Assembly (NCBI GenBank): GCA_037355855.1
Contig: CM074758.1
Location: forward strand, 7,723,001-7,787,000
Direction of reading: 5' to 3'
DNA length: 64,000 nucleotides
Source: Pseudo-nitzschia pungens
Lineage: Eukaryota; Bacillariophyta; Bacillariophyceae; Bacillariales; Bacillariaceae
Shown: positions 33,778-43,617 of the stretch, piece after piece
Position numbering within the stretch: the first letter of the stretch is position 1
How the letters are laid out: the number at the start of each line of letters is the position of its first letter
The notes under the pieces: generated by a model
Seen by the model: only the letters and a program-made list of their open reading frames with translations
Told to the model about the DNA's origin: nothing
Databases searched by the model: none
Program-made: the position numbers and the translations under genes

Positions 33778-35265
33778 CATATGGATGAAGAATAACACAA
33801 TGTTTTTTCAGAATAAAGTTCTTGTATGACAAACAGTATTATCTTTATCGGAATACATTGGGATCTCAATCTACTTTTTGCCTTGAAGTTGTGTGTGTTG
33901 CCCCATTCATTGTTTTGAGGAATGAGGCAGTCTTTGGAACAAAAAAATGCATCCACCTTCTCATTAGTACATGGCTTTTTAATTTTTTTTTCTTGTCTCT
34001 ATTTCATGTACAAATATTCTACAAACAAGATATTTTAGAGCTTGGTGAATGAATGTTGATATTTGTCAGCAGTTGTTTTGTCCCATTTGTTACACTCTAA
34101 GGTAGAAAACTTCGGAGTGGTATTAAATTGTGACTTAATCGTTAACTCTTAAGAGAGCTTTTAGTTTTCATGTGAATATTTGAATATCAACACACATGCC
34201 TTGCCATTATTTGAATAACGACGCACATGCATTGCTGGAGCGTCCAGCATACAGTTTGAATATTCAAACGGTCAGCCAGTTAGCTCGTCATATATGGGAT
34301 TCAGTTAATTATTCAATCGTGGTTCATGCTACACTAGCATGTAACACCATTGTGTAAATACTGTGAGAGATCACAAAAAGAAAGAAATTTCCTAGGGACA
34401 AATGAGATATGTTTGTTCAGAAGTATGAACAATGAGGTACTACTACTACATCTATGAGAACATGATGCCTTGAAATTTCAATGCAGAGTATTGTATTCTA
34501 CCAGGGTCATTGGCAACAATGAAACTATACAGCTGGTGTATTGTTCCTGGTATAGAACACAACAGGAAGACAAAATTGCTCAATTAGCCCACCTTCCTTG
34601 TATAACCAAATAATTATACTGAGTCAAGGCAACAGATAACTCATCAAAGATTGCTCACCACACTACTATTATCTGATACACCCCAAGGAATCTGGGAATG
34701 CTGTTGACTGAGTTTGTCATTTTCCATTCTTTATCCTCTAATGATTTTTTTGCACAACAATATTAATCTACGCTCTCCTTCTTGTTCTTCATCACAATCT
34801 CTTCTTCCCGTACCTTCGATCGGTTTTGGAAGAATGACTAAGGTTTACGGTACGTGTACAAGAATTCAGCAAGAATAAAGAACATACCGGTAACCTTACG
34901 GTAAGTGATATGTTTGTACAAGTTCTTCTACGTAAACCCGTAGGGACCGATTTTTTTTTCCCACGCGTTCTTGACTGGAATCAATCAAAAGCCCTGCCGA
35001 TGACAACATAGCAGTTTCAGATGGGTTGTCGGCAGGCAAGTTACTTGGAGACGCACGGTAGATCGCAAGCAAAAAATCGTTCATGGTCCGTCAACACACA
35101 TCACATCGGCAACAAACCGCTCTTAGGATCGGTTCGTTCGTCCTATATCATAACCGGCACTACCTTCTCGTTCTACATTAACAACTTATCGTTGCTCACA
35201 GTTCTCTTTATTTCTTCTCGGTAAAATCACGATCTAGTACGCTACGCAATCGGTCAGCATTTGGA
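33778..35265. other. Gene-poor AT-rich region upstream of the TatD gene
   Basis: About 1.5 kb hold no credible ORF. A loosely repeated block (TTTGAATA...ACACACATGC) appears at 34169-34200 and 34210-34240. TAAGGTTTACGGTACGTG (34839 on) and ACCGGTAACCTTACGGTAAG (34886 on), copies of the recurrent motif, lie 360-430 bp before the TatD start. Confidence 0.45.
34838..34910. promoter_or_regulatory. Recurrent TAAGGTT motif pair upstream of the TatD gene
   Basis: ACTAAGGTTTACGGTACGTG and TACCGGTAACCTTACGGTAA lie in opposite orientations about 45 bp apart. Role inferred from repeated upstream occurrence only. Confidence 0.35.
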
Positions 35266-36393
35266 ATGAGGTTGTTGAGCAGAGTGAACAATTCTCGAAC
35301 CTGGATTGTCTTATCCTGTTTTTCATCCCAGCTATCTCGAAAGCAAACTCAGAGCTTGATATCTTCCTCGAGACATTCCTTTCACAATACAGCACACATC
35401 ACGACTATCGTTCGACGCACCATGACGACCGAGCTGATCGATGTCGATTGCAATCTTCTTCACAGAGATATGACTTCTCTTCAAAAAATCGAGACGTCTG
35501 ACCCGTGGAATATCATAAAGGAAGACGCAGTTAAGAATTGCAACATCATCTCCATGCTATCCCCATCATCTACGATTGCTGAATCTGAGAGAGGACTGGA
35601 GCTCCTGAAAGAACATCCTCCCCCGCTTCATATTAAGACGACTGTGGGAGTCCACCCATACCACGTCAACGATGAATCATTAGTCTTTTCCGAAGACGGC
35701 GACAAAATCACCCTGGACGAGCAAAAGAAGAAAATCAAGAGCATAATCCTTGGGGACAGAGATGAGAGCACCAAAACTCTCTGTGCAGCTGTTGGTGAAT
35801 GTGGTTTAGATGCTAGCGACGGCTTTCCACCGCTGGAGGATCAAATACCGTGGTTTGAGATGCAAATTGAAATTGCAAAGGAAGTAGATCTTCCCCTCTT
35901 TGTTCACGAACGACTCGCGTTCGACAAAGCAATTGAATTACTCGACAAAGTTGATTCATCTGAAACTCCTGTCATCATCCACTGTTTTACGGGGACGAAA
36001 GAAGAATGCAAATCCTACATCGAACGAGGATATTACGTTTCTATTTCCGGCTACATTCTGAAAGAATCGAACAGCAATTATGCGGAGGTTGTATCATGTC
36101 TGGAAGAGGGAGTCATACCACTGGATAAGCTCATGATCGAGACCGATGCGCCGTACATGGGATTCGACGGTTGTCGAGAGTTGTACCTGGAATGTAATCA
36201 AGAATACGTTTCGAGCTTGAATGCCAAGAAACGAAAGCGTCTGCAACAATCGATCTACCCAAACGTCCCGAGTTCATTGCCTATGGTACTAAAGAAAGTA
36301 ACCGAGTGCCTCCAAAAACACGACTCTTCCCTGACAATCGAAAATGTGGGAGAAATGACGACCGCGAATGCCCGTAAATTTTTTGGTCTGTAA
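35266..36393 (+). CDS. TatD-family metal-dependent hydrolase/deoxyribonuclease
   Basis: Single exon, 375 aa. TatD landmarks in order: IDVDCNLLH (strand 1), TTVGVHPYHV, AVGECGLDAS with the metal-bridging Glu, LPLFVHERLA (the usual form is LPL-F-H-R-A), VIIHCFTGTKEE, GYYVSISGYI, and LMIETDAPYMG with the final Asp. These fit a TIM-barrel amidohydrolase using two metal ions. Known TatD/TATDN proteins act as 3'-5' exonucleases or DNA repair and apoptosis-linked nucleases. The first ~50 residues are basic, Ser-rich and lack acids (MRLLSRVNNSRTW), suggesting organelle targeting, probably mitochondrial. A second Met at 35422 (MTTELIDVD) starts exactly at the catalytic domain and could give a cytosolic form. 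Confidence 0.87.
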   Translation: MRLLSRVNNSRTWIVLSCFSSQLSRKQTQSLISSSRHSFHNTAHITTIVRRTMTTELIDVDCNLLHRDMTSLQKIETSDPWNIIKEDAVKNCNIISMLSPSSTIAESERGLELLKEHPPPLHIKTTVGVHPYHVNDESLVFSEDGDKITLDEQKKKIKSIILGDRDESTKTLCAAVGECGLDASDGFPPLEDQIPWFEMQIEIAKEVDLPLFVHERLAFDKAIELLDKVDSSETPVIIHCFTGTKEECKSYIERGYYVSISGYILKESNSNYAEVVSCLEEGVIPLDKLMIETDAPYMGFDGCRELYLECNQEYVSSLNAKKRKRLQQSIYPNVPSSLPMVLKKVTECLQKHDSSLTIENVGEMTTANARKFFGL

Positions 36394-37323
36394 CAACTAA
36401 CTGCTACTAGTTGTTTCAAAACGCGGGATGCATTTCCCCACATCGCTTCCAGATTTTTTGTACCACCGTAATGGCGGTGCAAATTATCCGAGGTAGCAGC
36501 ATTGGAGCATTAGGCAGACCCGTTATTTTCTGCCTCAGAAAGACTCTTTCACTCTCAAAACTAAATGAATTTTTTGGGCTGTCATTGAGATAGCGAAAGA
36601 CACCGAGTCATATTGCCAAAGCTACAGCTCACGGTGCTGTAAAGCTGAGAGAAGCCTAGAAAACTACCGTACCGTAGGTGACGCCCTTACGACTTCCGAT
36701 AATAGAACAATTTCCTGGAATACAACGTTCACGTGTCAATTGACAGTTCTGAAACACTACTTCGTACGAAGTAAGACTATTTTTGTACCTTCAACATTAC
36801 AATTTTTTTACTTTGTTTTTTTTAGAAAAAGATTTCCAACATACCGTAACCTTACCGTAATCTTAGACTAACTTACTCGTAGTCCTCATAGATAAACCTT
36901 ACCGTAAGGTTTACCAATACTACGGCAGATCAATACCTTTCAGCTTTGGGTTCACTTCATTCATAACGGAGTCCCGCATTTTTTCATTCACTGATGACGA
37001 TGTTGTGGTCCCAAACACTGACTCAGCATCTTTTTATCTCACAATTTCTGGTTGCAAGTCAAAGTTGGCTGTCACTCATACCAAACACCGTAAGATATCA
37101 TACGGCAGGTTCTGTTGTCTCAGCTCAATGCGCCACTTATGACCACGCACTTCCAAGAAGTAGTGAGAAGAACTGCCTCCCAGCAAAATTTGAGTCCAGA
37201 TACACCTTGTAATTCTTCCACCGTAGAACAATATCAGATTGGAAACGGTCTACTTCCCCATTCCACAACCTATTCATTGTGAAGCCTTCAGCTCCCCAGA
37301 TATTAGAAAACCATCGAAGTAAA
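36394..37323. other. Upstream region of the PsbQ-like gene
   Basis: These 930 bp contain no gene. ACTTCGTACGAAGTAAG (palindromic) is near 36761-36777, and a dense motif cluster is at 36841-36925 (listed separately). Confidence 0.5.
36841..36925. promoter_or_regulatory. Dense TAAGGTT motif cluster upstream of the PsbQ-like gene
   Basis: ATACCGTAACCTTACCGTAA, then TAAACCTTACCGTAAGGTTT (36893 on), a near-perfect palindrome built from two copies of the motif, then ACCAATACTACGG. It lies about 400-480 bp before the ATG. Regulatory role inferred. Confidence 0.4.
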
Positions 37324-38121
37324 ATGAAGTTGACAATTGCTGGACTTGTCTTGGCAACATCGTCGGTTGCAGCGTTCCAACAGCCAAAGGTCGTGCCAAC
37401 GACCGAAATTGAGTCGTCGAGAAGGTCTTTCGTTTCGGGCGGAGCTGCGGCACTCGTTGCAGGGTTCGGTCTATCTCAACCAGCTTTCGCAGGAGGACTT
37501 TTGGACGAGTTCGGAACCGATCCCACAAAAATCACTGAGGCTCCAAAGAAACAGGCTCGTGAAGCGGTGGTCGCTCAGGGGAAGGCTGAGTCGAACTTCG
37601 AACCCAACCTGCGATCGAACTACTATTATCCTACGAATAAGAAGCGATATTTGCCAAGAATCAAAAAGTGCAACGACGCCATCCCCGGGGCTGCTTCCCT
37701 GATTGGAAATGAAGAGTGGGAAGCCGCCGCCGACTTCGCCGACAAAGTCGCGGAAGATACCATCCTTCCCATGAAGCTTTACACATCCAGTCTTCTTGGC
37801 GGAGGAACCAATGTCAAGGTTTCTTTTGCCAAAGATATGAACAAAGCAGCTGCTGATTTCGAAAAGGCGCAAAAAGCTTTGTCGAAGGCGATCGGGAAGA
37901 AGGACCAACAGAAGAGCAGTGCTGCGCTTGAGGATCTTTCGTCGGCACTCCTGGCATACCGTACTGCCGGGCGACTGCTAGGACCTGATGGAGGAGGCGA
38001 TATTCCTTCTGTCGACGAAATTCGTCGTGCAGCTTGCCGTGTACAAGGACGAACCTTCGAACAAAAGGTGAAGAGCCGCGATGCTCGCCTGAAAGAAGCT
38101 GAAACCGTCGCTACAAAATAA
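37324..38121 (+). CDS. PsbQ-family thylakoid lumen protein, likely Psb31-type photosystem II extrinsic subunit
   Basis: Single exon, 265 aa from ATG 37324. Targeting is three-part. A signal peptide ends VAAF|QQP (about residue 17/18), a Phe-type plastid motif. A short transit region follows. Then comes a twin-arginine lumen signal: SSRRSFVSGG, a hydrophobic stretch and AFA|GG near residue 56. The mature ~209 residues are charged and helical, with YYYPTNKKRYLPRIKKC, WEAAADFADKVAEDTILPMK and GRLLGPDGGGDIPSVDEIRR, consistent with a PsbQ-like four-helix bundle. Diatom PSII has PsbQ' and Psb31 of this type, which stabilise the oxygen-evolving cluster. I favour Psb31 from recollection of its C-terminal pattern; an alignment would settle which one. 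Confidence 0.72.
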   Translation: MKLTIAGLVLATSSVAAFQQPKVVPTTEIESSRRSFVSGGAAALVAGFGLSQPAFAGGLLDEFGTDPTKITEAPKKQAREAVVAQGKAESNFEPNLRSNYYYPTNKKRYLPRIKKCNDAIPGAASLIGNEEWEAAADFADKVAEDTILPMKLYTSSLLGGGTNVKVSFAKDMNKAAADFEKAQKALSKAIGKKDQQKSSAALEDLSSALLAYRTAGRLLGPDGGGDIPSVDEIRRAACRVQGRTFEQKVKSRDARLKEAETVATK

Positions 38122-39818
38122 TTATCGATATACAGTTAGAAAAGCAATAGAAAAAGCAGATGAAAAACTATTTTTCTGTAACTATTGGCTTGGTTGATTT
38201 TTTTGGATTGCAAGAGCAAGAACACAATGGACGAGCAACGATTTTGAATATAAAAAAAACATTAGAATGTGACATGGCGAGTGATGGCAAACAAGACTTT
38301 CTTTAGTAAAGCATTATATCTCCGTATCACGAAAAATGTATGCGATTACCTCCGTTAATTTCCTCAGAGTCTCTTCAGTAAATCGAAGTTGCAGAATCAG
38401 AGATTGTCACAGCTCCAGTATCGTACGTAAAAAAACTGGAGATAATACAACGGGAGTCATCATCACACCTCGAGCCTCACCAAAAACAGCGATCCAATTA
38501 CTTGTCACTAAGAGGATCAGTGAAAAAAATACAGAAGTGAAGTTTGTCTCACAATAAATTAGGATTTTGTGCCATATTCAACGACGAGCAAACTTATCCT
38601 TCAAAAGTCATTGTGTAATGATTCTTGCGCTCGAGTTTCAATCGTTCTTTGAATCTAAAGCGTTTCAATTTCTTCTCAATAAGTTACCCCAGGAATACCG
38701 ATGAGCATACATAGCGCATTGTCGCTTGGATAAAGCCAAAATCTCTTTGACAATTGTGGTTGCACCTGATTGATTTTCGTGCTCAACATTAGGCGAAAGC
38801 AACACAACCAATGTCAGTAATGGAGTGAAATGGGAGTATGCAGTGTGTCAGTTTCCCCTTGGTGCATCGAGCATATATGTTAGTAATTTCACGGAGTGTA
38901 CTAACGCCTCGTATTCTACATCTCCCTAGAATCGCTGTTAGAAACTGCTAACTTATTATGTTAGTAGTTTTCTTGTCAACTCGCATTAGACTAGGCGTTA
39001 TTGCGACGATATTTGCCATTGGTTCCACGACACGCGCCGTCAAAGATAGCAGGATCCACAACGGTCGCACCAATCAAGGTCATGCTTTCCACTTATTTTC
39101 AATACCACTTTTTTGACAACGTTGGGACCAGGCGGTTGGGTAGATGCACCATGTGTTTCTTTTTTACAGCATGTATTAAATTCTGAAACGCGGTTTACAT
39201 TATGGGAGAGTCTCACGATATAACTAGTATTGAGAAACAATAGTATTACATAGATCTTCCCACTCTGACCGCAAATGAATAAAAATATGTTTGTGGCACT
39301 CAATTTGCACCTGAATTCTTGTTTTCTACTACTAGTAGTAGTAGTAGTACACGTAGCCTTGTCTCTGAAGTGAGAAAAAAGTTATAATCTTCTACAGCTA
39401 CACGTAGTACATGTTGAGACAGAGCTTCCATTTATTTGGTTCCTTTCCGAATAATGCACGTAGCTAGAAAGATTGAACATCACTCCGGATCGTAAAATTG
39501 AATATTGAACAATCTGCAGGTAATTAACTTACTAGAAGGTAAGTTAATACTAGTAGTAGTTCTAATAGTAACCTCGCTCAAGGAAAAAAATCCTCTGTAC
39601 TCGAGTACACGTACGAAGTAACCTTACTCCTACTGTATTACGTAGTACGTAGTATTATTATTATTTTTTTTTTACTGTACCGGTAAGACTTACTTTTTGA
39701 ACTATGTACTTTTTTTTAAAGCACGAGTAGAAAAAAAAGAAAGAACTAGGAATGTGATGACCCCTGTTATTAACCATTGCGTCTTGATGATGTGATGAAA
39801 ACAACATACCGGTACCGG

Positions 39819-39913
39819 TACTACAAAATTCCTATCAACTGTCCCCAGGTTTCCGTAGAAATTAGTAGTTGGGGATGTAGAACCGGGGGACAGCTGATAG
39901 GAATTTTGTAGTA
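39819..39913. mobile_element. 91-bp MITE with the ends of the Tc1-like element
   Basis: The left end at 39821 reads CTACAAAATTCCTATCAACT then GTCCCC. The right end at 39911 is the inverse (GGGGGACAGCTGATAGGA, then ATTTTGTAG). TA flanks both sides (39819-39820 and 39912-39913). The ends match those of the 6033-7764 transposon except for a few bases (CTACGG versus CTACAA). It has no coding capacity. It is most simply a non-autonomous derivative mobilised by that element's transposase or a close relative. Confidence 0.87.
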
Positions 39914-39915
39914 CT

Positions 39916-39944
39916 GTAAGATACTTACTAGTAGTATCTTACCG
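39916..39944. repeat. Perfect 9-bp inverted repeat next to the MITE
   Basis: GTAAGATAC and GTATCTTAC flank an 8-bp TTACTAGTA-type centre, so the whole can fold into a hairpin. A TAACCTTAC motif follows at once. Confidence 0.6.
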
Positions 39945-40339
39945 TAACCTTACTGGTGCTTGTATTTTTGAATTGTCGTAACTTACCGTATCCAGGAACG
40001 GGTGTTGGCAAGAGGCACAGCTAAGTTACGGTATTGTTACTGTGGTAGTACCAATGGAGGATGACGTACAGACGGTAGTTGACTCAGGAGTTCGAGTCGT
40101 GATTTCCGCCTCCACACATCATCTTTCAATCGTCATCGTTTGGGCGTCCCAGAGCCAGAGTGATGTTGTTGCGCTTTTCAAAATCATTTTTCTTCTGTCT
40201 CGCTTTGCATGTGCCGTCACCCTTCATCCCCATCGGAGCGTCGTCGGTACATTAGGAGACTGGAGAGCAACACAACTTACTCCTCACCGCCACGGCACGA
40301 AGAGATACAGCAGGCGTTCTCGACATCACATCGGCAACA

Positions 40340-41643
40340 ATGGACACGTCTCACACAATCAACAGGTGTCACCATTTAATTTTGGTCGTATTCATGATTC
40401 ACGTCATTTCGGTACGGAGTTTTGCTCCTTCTCTGTTGCCATCTTTGGGGCGATTACAGTCCTACCCTGGTATTGGATTGCGAGTTTTCTCCCGTGTTCG
40501 ATTTCCATTGTGCGCTGAGAGCAATGATCGAGATAGTAGGAAAGCGAAGGAAGCTGTTGCCGATTACAAGAAAACAGGACTAGCTCCATTAGAAGAATAC
40601 GAGAATCCGTCGAACAGAGACGATCAAGTGTTTTCGGCGATTTCAGAGGACGGTAGTGTGAAGGTGACGGCATGCACTGCCCGTAACTTGGTTAACGACT
40701 TGATGATCATGCACACTATGACGGCTGTATCGGCAGATGCGATTGGGAGAACCGCTGTTTGTGCATTGATGATGAGCAACGGTATGCAGGAAGAGCAAAC
40801 CTGTCAAATTACACTGAATGCCGACGGTCCCTTGCGTGGAGTTGTGGCGATTTCCGATGGAGTTGGTAATGTTCGAGGATACGTTGGATCTCCCATGCTA
40901 GGTGATATTGAACTTCCCGAAGCGGTTGGTAAAGGAATGGTGCAAGTCGTCAAAAATCACCCCGACTGGAACAACCCGTACAACGGCATTACCGCAATTC
41001 GACACGGAGATATCGATCGTGATATTGGTATGTATGAGAACTATTGACAGATTGCAATAGTCAACAATCAATAGTCAACAATCAAGACTGAACTTTTCCT
41101 TTCTTTCACCAAATCATAATTCTTTTTGCAGGAGCCTATCTTGCAGAAAGTGAACAGAGATCGTGTGCTCTCGCTGCAGGAATATCGGTGAATGGAATTT
41201 TGTGCACTGCCGCTGGTGGTTATTTGATCGAGCAGCTTCCTAACGCGACTCCAGAGACCCTTTCGCAAGTTGAAAAGAATCTAGGAAAATTAGTAGAAAA
41301 GGACGGTGGTAATAAACTGCCTACAAATTTACTTCTACAGGGAGTGACTCCTCTTGAAATTGCTGAAACTATCTTGGATGGTCTCGGCATGGTGCCGTTG
41401 CAACAGATTACTCCGAAATTCCAGTGCAAATGTTCTTCTGATAGATTGATTCGAGCACTGCGTTTAATTCCACGGAGCGAGGTAGATGAAATTTTGGAAA
41501 CAGAGGAAAAAATCGAAGCGCGTTGTGAGTTCTGTGGCAAGACATATAGCCTTGGCCCAGAGGAGATAAGAGAGGAGCTGGACAATGCAACGGGAGACCC
41601 ATCTTTGGACAGTGATTTTGAAGAAAAACAAAAGAAAGACTGA
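40340..41643 (+). CDS. hslO: Hsp33 redox-regulated chaperone, plastid-targeted
   Basis: Exons are 40340-41027 and 41132-41643, with intron 41028-41131 (GTATGT...GCAG); the product is 399 aa. A signal peptide (HLILVVFMIHVISVRS|FAPS) carries the Phe-type plastid motif. The Hsp33 N-terminal domain follows: VKVTACTARNLVND, LMMSNGMQEEQT, GPLRGVVAISDGVGNVRGYV. Exon 2 continues GAYLAESEQRSCALAAGI and CTAAGGYLIEQLP. The C-terminal zinc switch is intact: C328-x-C330 (FQCKCS) and C361-xx-C364 (RCEFCG). In bacteria, oxidation of these four cysteines releases zinc and turns on a holdase chaperone. A role protecting plastid proteins from oxidative stress is inferred. The intron carries CAATAGTCAACAATCAATAG repeats. 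Confidence 0.93.
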
Positions 41644-43371
41644 GGATCTTAATCATGTTAAACATAAATTTTTCAACGTCTGCTCAATTTTTCTTGTGAA
41701 TTCCGGTATTCATGTTGTAGAGGATGCCAAATTATCTCTTTTCTGTCAATCCATGTGTTCTCAAAAAGCAAGACCATTTGGGTCAAAATGAGTTTTGGTT
41801 CGTATCAAGTCACTACATTTACTACTAGTAGTACTACTAGTGCTACTATCGTGTCTCAATCATACCACGACATGTTTATTGTTGTTACTCGACGGTTTAA
41901 TAATTCATAGGAATCGATGTTTACACTTTCTGCTAGTATGGTTGTCACGCAATGCACTTGGCGGTATTGAAAAGATGCCAGAAAACCACTAAATTTTACG
42001 ATTTTAGTCAATCTCCTCTAGAGGCAACATCCCACATTCTTCTACTGTGAAACAATGCAATGCTGTCTATCTAGTATTACTGCTGTTGGAGGTCCCTCCT
42101 GAGTGTAGTAAGAAGAACAAGCAATATTTCGCTGTAGTTGCTACATTGTGGTTCAACAACTTCGTTTTGTGTCCAACACTCATTATTATTACGTAGTATC
42201 AGTATTATTTTTTGTTCTACACGTACGAAGATTACGTGTATCATACTATAAGTAAGGTTATTGTTGTGTTGGATGATTGTAGTAAGAAACTTTGGTTACT
42301 ACAGGCAGGTAATATTACAGTATTTCTGGCACTACGTGTACCGGTCCTTCAGGTTCCCACTTAAAGACCAGAACATCAGTGCGAGCAGTTCAGTTTTTCT
42401 CTAAACTGAAAACATCTTACTTCGTACAAGTAATTATTTGATTTAACATGGATACAACAACGGGTAATTACTAGTAGTAGTATTACTGTTGTGCGATACG
42501 AGTATCCAGCATAACATGTACACCTACATGATATGCCATTAACTAAGGTTACTGTATCATTCTAAGTTCGTAATTACTTCGTACACCATGACGTCGGATT
42601 TCTGATTCCGCGAATGGTTGACGAATTTTTCCGACCGTTATTTCGAGTCAGTCACGAAATACCTTTTGACAATACGTGACGGTAAGATTTACTGGTGATT
42701 TCACAACCATCAACCATCCTCCTTCCAACTTTTTCTCGAACTCGTTGACGAAACGACCTTTTCAGTTACATTGGACAAATAACAGGAATGATAAAGGAAC
42801 GCTATCAATAATGATTCAATTGAGTGTGTAGTGTTTCGGAATCATTCACTACGTTGTAGATTGGACGTGCTGATTCTTGTTGTGCGTTTCACATTGTTAG
42901 TATTAATCACTCCTCTTTCATACCGTCGTCTATTTTAATGTAATATATTCAGATTCCGGTTCGCGAGGCTTTGTTCTATTGTCGTCTATTTGAATATAAT
43001 ATCTGTAATAACGCTGAAGTACAAATCTTTCATTCTTCCGAAGACCTCTCAAAATTGTTGCGGTTGCAAATGTGTCAGTCTGTATTCTATAAAACCCTTC
43101 GGATCAAGTTTCTAGCTCCCCGTATTGGGTTAAATCGCGACCACGGTTGTCGAGTTTGCTCTGGTGTTTGCTTGGTTTGCGTTTCCTCTTTCTCCGGAAT
43201 ATCATTATCCTCCGGCCAGTTGCTTCCAATACTTGCAAACGTAAATTCGGATGGACCACTGGGAGTGAAGAATGAACGGAAGGAAGGAAAAGGTTAGGAC
43301 AATCGCTGAGTACCAATTCTCTCCAAGATGTTGAATTGAACAGGCACTACTCTCAGTAACTCGACTTGAAC
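41644..43371. other. Gene-poor region with simple palindromes
   Basis: These 1.7 kb lie between the Hsp33 stop and the small ORF at 43372 and contain no convincing ORF. They hold CTACTAGTAGTACTACTAGT palindromes at about 41821-41842, ACTAGTAGTAGTATTACTG near 42471, and copies of the recurrent motif near 42251-42260, 42543-42552 and 42679-42695. The motif's presence here, in what looks like a gap between converging genes, is an exception to its upstream placement. Confidence 0.45.
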
Positions 43372-43617
43372 TCACTCGTCGTAAACTACTCTCCGATCGG
43401 TGGGATTTGCCACATCATACCACGTGCTCTTCGGCAAATTAACTGCAAATTCAGGAATCTGCATTGTGTATCCAATCGCTGATGTTGAAGGACTTGCGTT
43501 TCTCGACTTGTGCTGAGGAGTCACCGAAAAAGCGTCTGATGAATGAACCATATTGGCAACAAGCAACAAACTTGCCAGTGCAAATAGTTTCGAGCGATAG
43601 ACACTTTCGACAGTCAT
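43372..43617 (-). CDS. Small candidate plastid-targeted protein, unknown
   Basis: 81 aa, single exon. The N-terminus is a good signal peptide (SKLFALASLLLVANMVHSSDA) ending DAF|SVTP, a Phe-type plastid-import motif like those of the other plastid genes here. The remainder after the transit region is short, ending MQIPEFAVNLPKSTWYDVAN then PTDRRVVYDE. I recognise no family. It could be a very small stromal or photosystem-associated subunit, or the 5' exon of a longer gene, although no good donor is evident before the stop. A TTG/GTT repeat (43641-43670) precedes the start. Confidence rests on the targeting signal. Confidence 0.5.
   Translation of the reverse strand: MTVESVYRSKLFALASLLLVANMVHSSDAFSVTPQHKSRNASPSTSAIGYTMQIPEFAVNLPKSTWYDVANPTDRRVVYDE

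Larger units (their letters stand above)
38122..40339. other. Gene-poor region with MITE, palindromes and motif copies
   Basis: About 2.2 kb lie between the PsbQ-like and Hsp33 genes without credible ORFs. They hold CTACTAGTAGTAG-type palindromes (39323-39349, 39545-39560), the recurrent motif (39614-39630, 39676-39695, 39940-39955) and a 91-bp MITE (39821-39911). Confidence 0.5.

Noticed and set aside
40070..40120. AGTTCGAGTCGTG resembling a tRNA T arm
   Set aside because: The stem has two mismatches of five and no matching acceptor or anticodon arm is found upstream.
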